DNA of 64,000 bases from Streptomyces sp. NBC_01669 (GCF_026339735.1 NZ_JAPEQG010000001.1:6842501-6906500), one strand, 5' to 3'; shown: positions 36,472-45,365, counted from the stretch's first letter. The notes: generated by a model from the letters alone, not told the origin. Numbers and translations are program-made.

Positions 36472-37458
36472 ATGACCGACACGACTTCCCGCACTACCGG
36501 CGCCGTCGCCGCCGGCCTCGCCACCATCGCCGGCGACGGTTCCGTTCTCGACACCTGGTTCCCCGCACCCGAGCTCTCCGCCGAGCCCGGCCCGGCCGGA
36601 ACCGAGCGGCTCACCCCCGACCAGGCCGTCAACCTCCTCGGCGAGGGCGCGGCCAAGGCCGTCGGCGTGGACGCCCGCCGCGGTGTCGAGGTCGTCGCCG
36701 TGCGCACGGTCATCGCCTCGCTCGACGACAAGCCGCTCGACGCCCACGACGCGTACCTGCGCCTGCACCTCCTCTCGCACCGTCTCGTCCGGCCGCACGG
36801 CCAGAACCTGGACGGCGTCTTCGGCCTCCTGACCAACGTCGCCTGGACGTCGCTCGGTCCGGTGGCCGTCGACGACCTGGAGAAGGTGCGGCTGAACGCC
36901 CGCGCCGACGGCCTGCACCTCCAGGTCACCTCGGTCGACAAGTTCCCCCGGATGACGGACTACGTCGCCCCGAAGGGCGTCCGGATCGCCGACGCAGACC
37001 GGGTCAGGCTCGGCGCGCACCTCGCCGCCGGTACGACGGTCATGCACGAGGGCTTCGTCAACTTCAACGCCGGCACGCTCGGCACGTCGATGATCGAGGG
37101 CCGCATCTCCGCGGGCGTCGTCGTCGGCAACGGCTCCGACATCGGTGGCGGTGCCTCGACGATGGGCACCCTCTCCGGCGGCGGCAAGGAGCGCATCGTC
37201 ATCGGTGAGCGCTGCCTGATCGGCGCCGAGGCGGGCGTCGGGATCGCGCTCGGCGACGAGTGCGTCGTCGAAGCGGGGCTGTACGTCACCGCGGGTACGC
37301 GCATCACCCTGCCGGACGGCCAGATCGTCAAGGCGCGGGAGCTCTCCGGCGCCTCGAACATCCTCTTCCGCCGCAACTCGGTCACCGGCGCCGTCGAGGC
37401 CCGCCCGAACAACGCGGTGTGGGACGGCCTCAACGACGTCCTGCACAGCCACAACTAG
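36472..37458 (+). CDS. dapD: 2,3,4,5-tetrahydropyridine-2,6-dicarboxylate N-succinyltransferase
   Basis: 328 residues. It succinylates tetrahydrodipicolinate in lysine and meso-diaminopimelate synthesis. The long N-terminal domain plus left-handed beta-helix (GVRIADADRVRLGAHLAAGTTVMHEGFVNFNAG, GRISAGVVVGNGSDIGGGAS, GERCLIGAEAGVGIALGDECVVEAG, read in pieces) is the actinobacterial DapD type. There is no ribosome binding site ahead of the ATG, consistent with a leaderless transcript. Confidence 0.95.
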   Translation: MTDTTSRTTGAVAAGLATIAGDGSVLDTWFPAPELSAEPGPAGTERLTPDQAVNLLGEGAAKAVGVDARRGVEVVAVRTVIASLDDKPLDAHDAYLRLHLLSHRLVRPHGQNLDGVFGLLTNVAWTSLGPVAVDDLEKVRLNARADGLHLQVTSVDKFPRMTDYVAPKGVRIADADRVRLGAHLAAGTTVMHEGFVNFNAGTLGTSMIEGRISAGVVVGNGSDIGGGASTMGTLSGGGKERIVIGERCLIGAEAGVGIALGDECVVEAGLYVTAGTRITLPDGQIVKARELSGASNILFRRNSVTGAVEARPNNAVWDGLNDVLHSHN

Positions 37459-37515
37459 TGCCCCTCCCGGCCGCACCGGACGACGCTCCTCATGGGGCAG
37501 ACATGGCCGGTCACT

Positions 37516-38418
37516 CTAACTCGTAGCGGCGAGGAGTTCCTCGTACGCCTTCCGCAGCCCGTCGGCCGCCTCGCGCCCGGCGGGCTGCAGCGGTTCCCGG
37601 ACCGGTCCGGCGCCGAGCAGCGCCTTGGCCGTCACGGTGCCGGGCAGCCCGGACGACATCATCAACTCGGCCAGCGGAATGGTCAGCCGGTTGAGCCGGG
37701 CCGCCTCGGCGGTGTCCCCGGCGTCGAAAGCGTCCAGAACCGCCCGCAGCTGCCGGGGCGCCACGTTGGCGACCGTACTCACATAGCCCGCCGCGCCCAC
37801 CGCGTACAGCGGCAGGTTGAGTTCCTCGCAGCCCGAGTAGTACGAGAGCGAGCCGGCCCCGATCACCTTTGTCGAGCCGAGCAGGTCGTACGCGCAGTCC
37901 TTCACTGCCACGATGCGCGGATGATCCGCGAGCCGCAGCAGGGTCTCCGGCTCGATGCGGGTGCCGGTGCGGCCGGGGATGTCGTACAGCATCAGCGGAA
38001 CGCCGGTCGCGTCGGCGACGCGCCGGAAGTGTGCCTCGACGGCGGGCTGCGGCGGTCTGCTGTAGTAGGGCGTCACGACCAACAGGCCGTCCGCGCCTGC
38101 CCGTTCGGCCTGTCGGGCCAGCTCGGCGGTGTGCCGGGTGTCCGCACTGCCGACCCCGGCGACCAGCGGCACACCGTCGCCGACCGCCGCACGGACCGCG
38201 CGCAGCAGCGCGGTCTTCTCGGCGTCGGTGGTGGTCGGGGATTCACCGGTGGTGCCGCTGAGTACCAGGCCGTCGCAGCCGTCGGCGACGAGACCGGCGG
38301 CGTGGGTCCCGGCGGCGTCCAGGTCCAGCTCGCCGTCGGCGGTGAACGGCGTGATCATGGCGCAGAGGGCGCGGCCGAACGGGGCTGCGGGGGTTGCAGG
38401 GGCTTCAGGGACTGTCAT
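37516..38418 (-). CDS. dapA: 4-hydroxy-tetrahydrodipicolinate synthase (DapA family)
   Basis: 300 residues. Class I aldolase-type enzyme: LSGTTGESPTTT binds pyruvate, the Schiff-base lysine is in VAVKDCAYD, and the tyrosine in LMLYDIPGRTG is in place. The proximity to dapD supports a role in diaminopimelate synthesis, but Streptomyces has several DapA paralogues, so an isoenzyme or other pyruvate aldolase is possible. Confidence 0.85.
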   Translation of the reverse strand: MTVPEAPATPAAPFGRALCAMITPFTADGELDLDAAGTHAAGLVADGCDGLVLSGTTGESPTTTDAEKTALLRAVRAAVGDGVPLVAGVGSADTRHTAELARQAERAGADGLLVVTPYYSRPPQPAVEAHFRRVADATGVPLMLYDIPGRTGTRIEPETLLRLADHPRIVAVKDCAYDLLGSTKVIGAGSLSYYSGCEELNLPLYAVGAAGYVSTVANVAPRQLRAVLDAFDAGDTAEAARLNRLTIPLAELMMSSGLPGTVTAKALLGAGPVREPLQPAGREAADGLRKAYEELLAATS

Positions 38419-38573
38419 GTCCGAAGTGTCCGCCGCCCCGACCGTGAAGGTCTACTTAGTTCTGCTTGAGGTGATGGAGAAGAAATGCTCAACCATTGGC
38501 GTGGGCCCGGGAGCGCGGTCTGGCATGATCGAACACCTATGCGGCAGGCCGATGCGGGGGCGGGTGCACGAGC

Positions 38574-39275
38574 ATGCGAGGACCGGCGGGCACGAGGACG
38601 GGCACCGGAGCACGGAGAGGGGTGGTGGCCGCCTGCCTCACCGGGGCGCTGGCTCTGACACTGTCGGGATGCGCCGGATTTCTCGTACCCGCGGGCGAGG
38701 GCGAGCCGGAGCCGACTCCGAGCACCTCGTACACCCCCGATGTGCACGCGGACGAGCTGGACCCGTCCGACCTGGCCGTCGCCCCGTCCGCCGAGCGGCC
38801 GCCCGCAGGGGACGTGCCCGGCCCCACACCCACCCCGAGCGCCGTCGCCACCGGCGACTGCCCGTCCTCCGGCGTCGTCGTGGACATGGGTGAGGTGCAA
38901 GCGGCGCTGGGCCACCGGGCCGTGTCGCTCACCCTCACCAACTGTGGCAGCAAGCCGTTCCGGGTGGACGGCTACCCGTCCGTGCGGGCCCTCGACGACG
39001 AAGGTGATCCGCTGCCGGTTCCGGTGAACCCCGGCTCCTCGTACATGGGGACCGACCGCGGGCCGAAGCAGGTCATGCTGAAGCCGGGGAAGACGCTGAA
39101 CGCGCTGCTCGCCTGGGTGTCCACCCCGACCGGCGGCGACCTCATCGAGGGCGACGCGCTGGAGATCGCGCCGGCCCCGGGGCTGGAGGCGCGCACGTTC
39201 CCGCTGGAGGGGAGTGACGTACGGCTGCTCGACGAGCTGAACATGACCGCCTGGCGCGCCGTTTCGCCCCGGTAG
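38574..39275 (+). CDS. DUF4232-type lipoprotein
   Basis: 233 residues. Signal peptide with lipobox LTLSGC (lipidated Cys about 33), a Pro/Thr/Ser-rich linker (residues 40-90), then a beta-rich domain with a cysteine pair (ATGDCPSSG and LTNCGSKPF), as in DUF4232 proteins common on the Streptomyces surface. The function is unknown. Confidence 0.82.
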   Translation: MRGPAGTRTGTGARRGVVAACLTGALALTLSGCAGFLVPAGEGEPEPTPSTSYTPDVHADELDPSDLAVAPSAERPPAGDVPGPTPTPSAVATGDCPSSGVVVDMGEVQAALGHRAVSLTLTNCGSKPFRVDGYPSVRALDDEGDPLPVPVNPGSSYMGTDRGPKQVMLKPGKTLNALLAWVSTPTGGDLIEGDALEIAPAPGLEARTFPLEGSDVRLLDELNMTAWRAVSPR

Positions 39276-39291
39276 TGCCCCGGGCGGGGAT

Positions 39292-39735
39292 TCAGAGGGC
39301 GAGCTTGAAGCCTTCGTGGCTGCGGGCGAAGCCCAGCGACTCGTAGAACCGGTGCGCGTCCGTGCGCCGCTTGCTGCTGGTCAGCTGCACCAGCCCGCAC
39401 CCCCGCAGCCGGGCCCGGTCGACGGCCTGCTTCATCAGCTCCCGACCCAGTCCGCCGCCCCGCCGGTCCGCCCTGATCCTCACCGCCTCGATCAGCGCCC
39501 GCTCCTCGCCGTGCTTGCCGAGCCCCGGTATGTACGTCATCTGCAGGCAGCCCAGCACGGTGTCGCCGTCCACCAGCACCAGCATCTCGTTGCGCGGGTC
39601 GCTCTCGATGGCGGCGAAGGCGTTCTCGTACGCCTCGTCGACCACGACCGAGGCCGGGTCGACGACCTGCTCCTCGTCGGCGAGGAAGGCGAGGACGGCG
39701 GGCAGGTCGGGGCGGGTGGCGACGCGAAGGATCAT
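39292..39735 (-). CDS. GNAT-family N-acetyltransferase
   Basis: 147 residues. The acetyl-CoA site RIRADRRGGGLGRELM and the C-terminal DAHRFYESLGF are clear. The substrate is unknown. ATG 39735 starts MILRVATRPDLPAVLAF, the normal GNAT beginning. Confidence 0.9.
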   Translation of the reverse strand: MILRVATRPDLPAVLAFLADEEQVVDPASVVVDEAYENAFAAIESDPRNEMLVLVDGDTVLGCLQMTYIPGLGKHGEERALIEAVRIRADRRGGGLGRELMKQAVDRARLRGCGLVQLTSSKRRTDAHRFYESLGFARSHEGFKLAL

Positions 39736-40159
39736 GACCCGGAGTCTGGCACGGGCGCCGGAGAGGTCAGTGGCCGGATACCGGTGCGGCCGCGTGACCG
39801 AGCGGCACGGTGTGTGCGACCCCGGACGTGCCGCCCAGCGGGCGCGGCAGGAACGGCGTGGGCTCGCGGAGACGACGACGGTCGGCCCGGGGTGCTCGAT
39901 GGCGTGGTGTCTCTCCCTGCCGCTGCAGGAGAGCGGGTCCCGCCGAACGCGTCGACCGGCGCGGCCGGTTCGTCGTGCCGGCACCGTCACGCGCCGCGTC
40001 CTGGTGACGCAACCGATCGCGCCGAGGCCGGACGCCGGTGAAACCAGGAGGTTCCCGGAACAATGAGGAACCGGAATTCGGGCCATGCGCGATGCCTGGG
40101 TTGGCGGGCGGCTCGCATGGGAACATGAATGACCACGGTCTCATTCGGCGGGCGGTCCG
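39736..40159. other. 424-base gene-free stretch
   Basis: I find no convincing gene. Near its right end is a cluster of GGAAC/GTTCC sites: GTTCC-C-GGAAC at 40051-40061 and GGAACC at 40067-40072, with symmetry of an operator or an ECF-type -35 element. It lies about 100 bases before the dCTP-deaminase-like gene. Confidence 0.4.
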
Positions 40160-41113
40160 GTGTCAAGGGTGGGGGCAGTGAGGCGGAACAGAAGATCATG
40201 GTTGGATGACCGGCCCGAAGCCGATGTCCGGCCCGCGGGAATCCTCACCGATGAGGACATTATTGCTTATGCGGCCCATCAGGACTTAATCGTCCCTTTC
40301 GATCCCGACAATGCGAAGTACGCATCGTACGAGGTGCATGCGTCGGGCAATGCGCAGGTGCTCGTCTATCACGGCGAGGTCACCGCCCATGCCCCGCTGC
40401 TCCCGGTCGCCGGTGAACTGGTCATCGAGCCGGGAGCCACCGTGAGGATCGACACCGCGGAGTCGATCAGGCTGCCGGACAACGTGATGGCCAACATCAT
40501 CGGGCTCGGCCAGCTGTACGCCTGTGGCGTGACGGTGGCCAATACGTATGTCGACCCCGGTTCGCGCGGGCCGGTCTACCTGGCCGTGACCAATCTGGGG
40601 CGGCGCACCGTCAGGATTCCGGTCGGGGAGCCGATCGGCCGGGCCCAGTTCCATCTGCTCGGCCGATCGGTGCGGACCGCGCACCCGGGCCCGGTGTACC
40701 GCAGATCCATTCAGCTGCGGGTCAATAGTGAGGAGACGCCGCACGGCTCGGTATCGGGGAGCGCCATACCGGGGGGCGGATCGGGTGTGGTGCCGGTGAT
40801 CGATGCCGCGGCCGCAGCACAATTGGCGGAGCGGCAGAACATTCTTGACCACCGGCTGACCCTGCTGAAATTGGCCCTCTACGGACTGGCCGGATCCTGG
40901 CTCGGACTGCTCTGGGCCGTGGCGCCGCAGAGTGGGAATGCACTCCTCCGGTTCCTCAATGGTGACGGAATTCCGGATATCGCAAAATTCTTCGTGGCGC
41001 TGGCCGCGCCGGTCCTTATCTCCATATGTTTCAAGGACATGCGGGACACCGTGCTCCATGTGTTGCGCCGTCGGCGCCAGGGTGAACCGGGGACCCGCGA
41101 AGCCGACGGTTGA
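40160..41113 (+). CDS. Membrane-anchored dCTP deaminase/dUTPase-fold protein, probably without deaminase activity
   Basis: 317 residues from GTG 40160 (GTG 40178 is an alternative with GGGGG ahead). Residues about 26-175 follow the dCTP deaminase fold: ILTDEDIIAYAAHQDLIVPFD, LVIEPGATV, IRLPDNVMANIIG, TYVDPGSRGPVYLAVTN and GEPIGRAQFHLL. The catalytic G-[KR]-S-S-L-x-R block is replaced by GLGQLYACG and the active glutamate of the LEL/LEF strand by Ala (YLAVTN). Two membrane segments near residues 235-257 and 275-292 follow. Leu43 is a TTA codon (40286-40288). Base composition is less G+C-rich than that of its neighbours. I infer a dead-enzyme ligand-binding or scaffold role. Confidence 0.75.
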   Translation: MSRVGAVRRNRRSWLDDRPEADVRPAGILTDEDIIAYAAHQDLIVPFDPDNAKYASYEVHASGNAQVLVYHGEVTAHAPLLPVAGELVIEPGATVRIDTAESIRLPDNVMANIIGLGQLYACGVTVANTYVDPGSRGPVYLAVTNLGRRTVRIPVGEPIGRAQFHLLGRSVRTAHPGPVYRRSIQLRVNSEETPHGSVSGSAIPGGGSGVVPVIDAAAAAQLAERQNILDHRLTLLKLALYGLAGSWLGLLWAVAPQSGNALLRFLNGDGIPDIAKFFVALAAPVLISICFKDMRDTVLHVLRRRRQGEPGTREADG

Positions 41114-41187
41114 CCTCAAGCGGACTTGACATATCAGGATCGCCATCAGCGGTGCACCGCAGCGGTGCGCCGGTGAGGAGATTCGCC

Positions 41188-41900
41188 GTGAACGAGAGCG
41201 TGCAGTTCGTGTCCCGTCCCGATATCGCCCGCAACGACGTGGGTCTCGTCGAGGCCGGCGCCTGGGACGTCGGCACCCCCGAGCGGCAGCGGGAGACCGT
41301 CGACGCCATCCGCAAGGCGTGGGCCGGCCGGGACTGGCCGCATCCGGGGCTGCTCGCGTACACCGTGCACGTGGGGGACGACGGGAGGACGCTGTTCCAC
41401 TACGCGCAGTGGAGCGGCGAGGACGCCTGTCAGGAGTTCGTCCGCAACGGGCGGGACGCGCGGGACGCCGACATCGACGCGGCCGTGCCCGGGATCCGGC
41501 GGCTGGGGCTGCACACGTACGAGCTCTACCGCTCCGGGGTGGCGAAGGAGGGCGACCGCCGCGAGCCGGGATGCATCGTGATCGTCGACGTCGAGTTCGA
41601 CGGGTCGGATGCGGCGCGTCAACGGGACTGGGTGGACGGTGTGTTCGAGGCGCTCGGCACGGACCCTGCGCCGGCCCCCGGCGCATCTCCGGGCACTTCC
41701 ATGTGAGCGTCGACGGGGCCCGCGTACTCAACTACGCGGAATGGGTGAGTGCGCAGGCGCACATCGACGCGCTCGGCGCTCCCGGGGACGGCGTCGGGTC
41801 GAGGACGCCGCAGTGGGAGCGGGTGCAGTCGTATCCCGGGGTGATCGGCGGCGGCGTGCACCGCTACACGCCCGCGCTCAGTCTGCGGGCGGGCATGTAG
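41188..41900 (+). pseudogene. Antibiotic biosynthesis monooxygenase-type gene with a frameshift
   Basis: GTG 41188 follows GAGGAG and opens MNESVQFVSRPDIARND with an ABM fold (TVHVGDDGRTLFHYAQWSGE), but the frame ends early at about 41706. The second ABM half continues in another frame (RISGHFHVSVDGARVLNYAEWVS) to TAG at 41900. One base missing in the CCCCCGG run near 41680 would restore a protein of about 237 residues. It is either a pseudogene or a sequencing error. Confidence 0.75.
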
Positions 41901-41920
41901 CCGCCACGCGGGCCCGGGCG

Positions 41921-41986
41921 CTACGGGCGGAAGCGCAGCACCTGCGGGTCGTGGTCGCTGTGGGGGAGAGATCTGCGCACCTCAAT
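41921..41986 (-). pseudogene. 3' remnant of an endonuclease/exonuclease/phosphatase-family gene
   Basis: The minus strand reads RRSLPHSDHDPQVLRFRP then TAG. SDHDPQ is the C-terminal catalytic motif of secreted nucleases of this superfamily, in which it comes just before the stop. No upstream part of such a gene is visible. The 301-base gap 41901-42201 contains nothing else I can support apart from the next gene's leader. Confidence 0.55.
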
Positions 41987-42201
41987 CCCTTGATTGTGTA
42001 CGGAAGTTGTCAAGGTTTCCGGGGCGGCCGTTCGCCGTTCATCGCATGAACCAGGCCGCATCGGGCGAAAAGCGTCTACGCTTGGGCGGCCTGAGTCCGA
42101 CCGGCACATGAGGGATGGGAGAAGCTGCGTGCCCAAGCCTCGTGATCCCGCCCCCCGTCGCCGGCCGGACTGAAATCCGTACGCCCGAGGAGAACCACCT
42201 G

Positions 42202-43659
42202 ATGTCCGCAGAGCGCCCCACCCTGCCGCCGGTACGGCTGCACACCGAGGCGGAGCTGGCACGGGACGCGCTCGTCGCGCCGCTGCTCGCCCGCGCAGTC
42301 CGGCTCGCCCGCTGGGCGGGACCGGAGACCCGGGTCGGCGCCGGTGGCGAGCTCGTCGAAGCACAGCTGCCCGCGGCGGCCGAGCACCTCGGGCTGGCGG
42401 CGGACGAGGACGGCGCGGCCGACGCCAGTGAGGCGTGGCGGCTCGCGGTCGACACCGGGCTCCTCGACGTCCATGACCCGGAGGGCGAAGCGGAGGGGGA
42501 CGACGCGGAGGGGACCGTTTCCGCGGGCGAGAACCTGGGGCTGCTCACCGGCGGCTCCCCGCAGGACGTCCTCGCGATCTGGCTCGACGGCCTGGAGGCC
42601 GTGCACGCCGATGCGACCGCGCCCTTCTTCGACGACCTCACCGACCTCGTCGGCGAGGACGGCTCGATCGACTTCGACGCCCTGGACTGGGACCCGGAGG
42701 CGGAAGCCGAATTCCTCGACGGCGTGCTCGGCAACCTGTACCTGCTCACGGTCGGCGACGGCAGCGACAGCGAGGCACCCGTCCCGCTGCCCGCGCTCGC
42801 CGCGTCGATGATCGTGCCCGACGACATGGACGAGCCCACCGACGACATCCTGGAGCAGGTGTCGGAGGCGATGATGCGCCTCGACGACCAGTTCCGGCTC
42901 CTCGAGCCGATCGGGCTCGTTGCCTACCAACCGGTGGACGAGGCGTTGCTCGTCGAGGAGGCCGACCGGGCGCAGCCGCCCGCCGACGACGAGGACATCA
43001 GCCGGTACGGCATGGTGAAGCTGACCCCCCTCGGTCTGTACGGCATCCGGGCCCGGATGCTGGAGGTCGGTGTCGACGCCCCTGCGATCGGCGATCTCGC
43101 CGACAAGGGCGCCGACGCGCTGCTCGGCGGCGTCGCGTACTACCCGGAGCCGGCGGCCCGCAGCGAGGTCGAGCAGTGGCTCGCCCGCCGCGGGGCGGAC
43201 GGCGCCGCGGCCGAACTGCTGGACGCGGCACGCGGCGCGGACCAGCAGGCCCCGCTCCGTCGGCTGCACTGCCAGCAGGCGCTCGCCCTGGTCGGCGCGG
43301 AGGCGGAGCCCGCGGTCCGCGCGGCGCTCGACGACCCGGAGCTGGGCGGCCTCGCCCGGGTCTGGCTCGCGGAGCGCGGTGCGGCGGACGTGCCTCCGCC
43401 GCCGGAGTCGATGATCTTCTGGCTCGCCATCGACACGATTGCCGCGCAGCTGGAAGCGGACGGCGACCTGGACGAGCTCCAGGGGCTGGTCGAAGGGCTG
43501 TCCGGCCAGCACAGCGGCTTCTTCGACCAGGCGTGGCGGGTGGAGCACCCGGCAACGGCGGACGTCCTGGAGGCGATGGGGCGGCTGCACGGAGACAAGA
43601 AGAAGGCGAAGGACGCCCGCAAGGCGGCGTTCAAGGCGCGGTCGCGGTCGGGCGGCTGA
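42202..43659 (+). CDS. Acidic alanine-rich protein of unknown function
   Basis: 485 residues, not recognised. It begins MSAERPTLPPVRLHTEAELARDALVAPLLARAV after GAGGAG. The middle is strongly acidic (residues about 115-260). The C-terminal third (residues 300-485) has helical units such as EVEQWLARRGADGAAAELLDAAR and ALALVGAEAEPAVRAALDDPELGGLARVWLAE that look HEAT-like, and ends in a basic Lys/Arg tail. No signal peptide or membrane segment. Confidence 0.8.
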   Translation: MSAERPTLPPVRLHTEAELARDALVAPLLARAVRLARWAGPETRVGAGGELVEAQLPAAAEHLGLAADEDGAADASEAWRLAVDTGLLDVHDPEGEAEGDDAEGTVSAGENLGLLTGGSPQDVLAIWLDGLEAVHADATAPFFDDLTDLVGEDGSIDFDALDWDPEAEAEFLDGVLGNLYLLTVGDGSDSEAPVPLPALAASMIVPDDMDEPTDDILEQVSEAMMRLDDQFRLLEPIGLVAYQPVDEALLVEEADRAQPPADDEDISRYGMVKLTPLGLYGIRARMLEVGVDAPAIGDLADKGADALLGGVAYYPEPAARSEVEQWLARRGADGAAAELLDAARGADQQAPLRRLHCQQALALVGAEAEPAVRAALDDPELGGLARVWLAERGAADVPPPPESMIFWLAIDTIAAQLEADGDLDELQGLVEGLSGQHSGFFDQAWRVEHPATADVLEAMGRLHGDKKKAKDARKAAFKARSRSGG

Positions 43660-43712
43660 AGCGGGACACGGCGGCCGGGGCGGGCAGCTGAGGGAATGCC
43701 GGCGGCAGCAAC

Positions 43713-43730
43713 TCTGTGAAGGTTCACAGA
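43713..43730. promoter_or_regulatory. 18-bp palindrome upstream of phoX
   Basis: TCTGTGAA-GG-TTCACAGA is perfectly symmetric and lies about 100 bases before the phoX start. GTTCAC at 43722 and GTTC repeats at 43740 and 43757 recall PHO-box half sites, but their spacing (17-18 bases) is not the 11 bases expected of PhoP repeats. Confidence 0.55.
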
Positions 43731-43831
43731 AAGCGTGCCGTTCGAAGTCGCCGTCAGTTCAACTTCCGTTAGTGCAGGGGCGGGAGCGTGAGCCCGCAAC
43801 CAACCCGCCCCAGCTGCTCCAGGAGTACGTG

Positions 43832-45289
43832 ATGCCCTTCACTCGCAGGGAATTCACCAAGCAGTCCGCCCTCACCGGCGCCGGAATCGCCCTGACGGGT
43901 ACCGTCGCCGCCCTGGCCACCGCCCCCGGCGCCCTTGCCGCCGAGGATTCCCGGCAGGGCCACGACGACGAATCCGGTCACGGTCACAGCGACGAGCCCG
44001 GCTACGGGCCGCTGGTCCCGGACCCGAAGGGCATACTCGCGCTTCCCGCCGGATTCTCGTACCGCATCATCACGCACAGCGGTGTCACCAAGCTGGACTC
44101 CGGCGAGTACACCCCCTCCAACCACGACGGCACGGCCACCTTCGAGGGCCCGCGCGGCGTCACCCTGCTGGTCAACAACCACGAGCTGAGCGGCACCCGG
44201 GCCGGCTGGGAGCACCCGGTCCCGCTCGCCGAGGGTCTGGTCTACGACCCGATCGCCGCCGGTGGCTGCACCGTCGTCGAGACCCGCCGCGACGGCCACA
44301 CGGCCGAGTGGGTCGGCATCGCCGGCACGTCCACCAACTGCGCCGGTGGCGCCTCCCCGTGGGGCACCTGGCTCACCTGCGAGGAGACCGAGGACAAGGC
44401 CGGCAAGAACGGTCTGCTCAAGGACCACGGCTACGTCTTCGAGGTCGACCCGTACGACAAGCGCGCCAACCGCGACCCCCGTCCCATCAAGGCGTTCGGC
44501 CGGTACGCCCACGAGGCCGTCGTCATCGACCCCAAGAGCGGCCACGCCTACCTGACGGAGGACGCGGCCGGTCCCAACGGGCTGCTCTACCGCTGGGTTC
44601 CGCCGCACGGCTTCAAGCACGGCCGCGGCAAGCTGCGCACGCTCGCCGACGACGCCGGTGTCCTCCAGGCCACCAAGTGCTTCGACAGCAGCGGTCAGTT
44701 CGTCGACGACCTGTCCCGCGCCACGAAGATCGGCACCGTGTACGGCGTGGACTGGGTCGACGTCGTCGACCGTGACGCCAAGACCGTCTCCGTGCGCAAG
44801 CAGTTCGGCAACCAGGACGTCACCCGTGCCCGCAAGCTCGAAGGCATGTGGTGGGGCGACGGCGGCGCGTACATCGTCTCCTCGTTCGCCCGCGCGGAGA
44901 GCCCCGTCCAGCACGACGGCCAGGTCTGGTTCTACGACCCGAAGCGCCGCACGCTGACGCTGAAGGTGCTCCTCGGGGTGAACGCCGACCCGTCGAAGGA
45001 CGGCGCGTTCGACGGCCCGGACAACATCACCGTCTCGCCGTACGGCGGTCTGGTCATCGCCGAGGACGGCGAGGGCATCCAGCACCTCTTCGGGGCGACC
45101 GAGAGTGGCCGTACGTACCCGATCGCGCGCAACGAGCTGAACGCGGGCACGGCTGAGAAGCCGGAGTACAGCGAGTTCACCGGGGTCACCTTCTCGCCGG
45201 ACGGGAAGACGCTGTTCGCCAACATCCAGACGCCCGGCATCATGCTCGCCATCACGGGCCCGTGGAAGCGCCAGCCGAACCGGTACTGA
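43832..45289 (+). CDS. phoX: PhoX-family (DUF839) secreted phosphatase-like protein
   Basis: 485 residues. The Tat signal TRREFTKQSALTGAGIALTGT leads to an AAEDS cleavage region and a His/Asp-rich stretch (residues 45-58). The beta-propeller core shows VNNHELSGTRAGWEHP, TNCAGGASPWGTWLTCEE, YVFEVDPYD and FTGVTFSPDGKTLFANIQTPG, with the calcium- and iron-binding Cys and acidic residues of PhoX alkaline phosphatases. It would release phosphate from organic phosphates outside the cell. Confidence 0.88.
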   Translation: MPFTRREFTKQSALTGAGIALTGTVAALATAPGALAAEDSRQGHDDESGHGHSDEPGYGPLVPDPKGILALPAGFSYRIITHSGVTKLDSGEYTPSNHDGTATFEGPRGVTLLVNNHELSGTRAGWEHPVPLAEGLVYDPIAAGGCTVVETRRDGHTAEWVGIAGTSTNCAGGASPWGTWLTCEETEDKAGKNGLLKDHGYVFEVDPYDKRANRDPRPIKAFGRYAHEAVVIDPKSGHAYLTEDAAGPNGLLYRWVPPHGFKHGRGKLRTLADDAGVLQATKCFDSSGQFVDDLSRATKIGTVYGVDWVDVVDRDAKTVSVRKQFGNQDVTRARKLEGMWWGDGGAYIVSSFARAESPVQHDGQVWFYDPKRRTLTLKVLLGVNADPSKDGAFDGPDNITVSPYGGLVIAEDGEGIQHLFGATESGRTYPIARNELNAGTAEKPEYSEFTGVTFSPDGKTLFANIQTPGIMLAITGPWKRQPNRY

Positions 45290-45327
45290 CGCCGCCCGGA
45301 CCGCTCCCGGGGCTCCGATGAAAAGCC

Positions 45328-45358
45328 TTGGTGCGTCCGGAGGTTGATCCTCTAGGGT
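45328..45358 (+). promoter_or_regulatory. Promoter of the Y-RNA-like array
   Basis: TTGGTG (45328-45333), a 19-base gap and TAGGGT (45353-45358). Seven bases beyond the -10 places the transcript start at about 45365-45366, exactly where the outer stem of the first RNA unit begins. The spacing is one or two bases long. Confidence 0.6.
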
Positions 45359-45365
45359 GCTGTCC

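Noticed and set aside
40051..40079. SigE-type ECF promoter (GGAAC-N16-TC)
   Set aside because: The -10 match is only two bases, and GGAAC occurs three times as part of a palindromic cluster.
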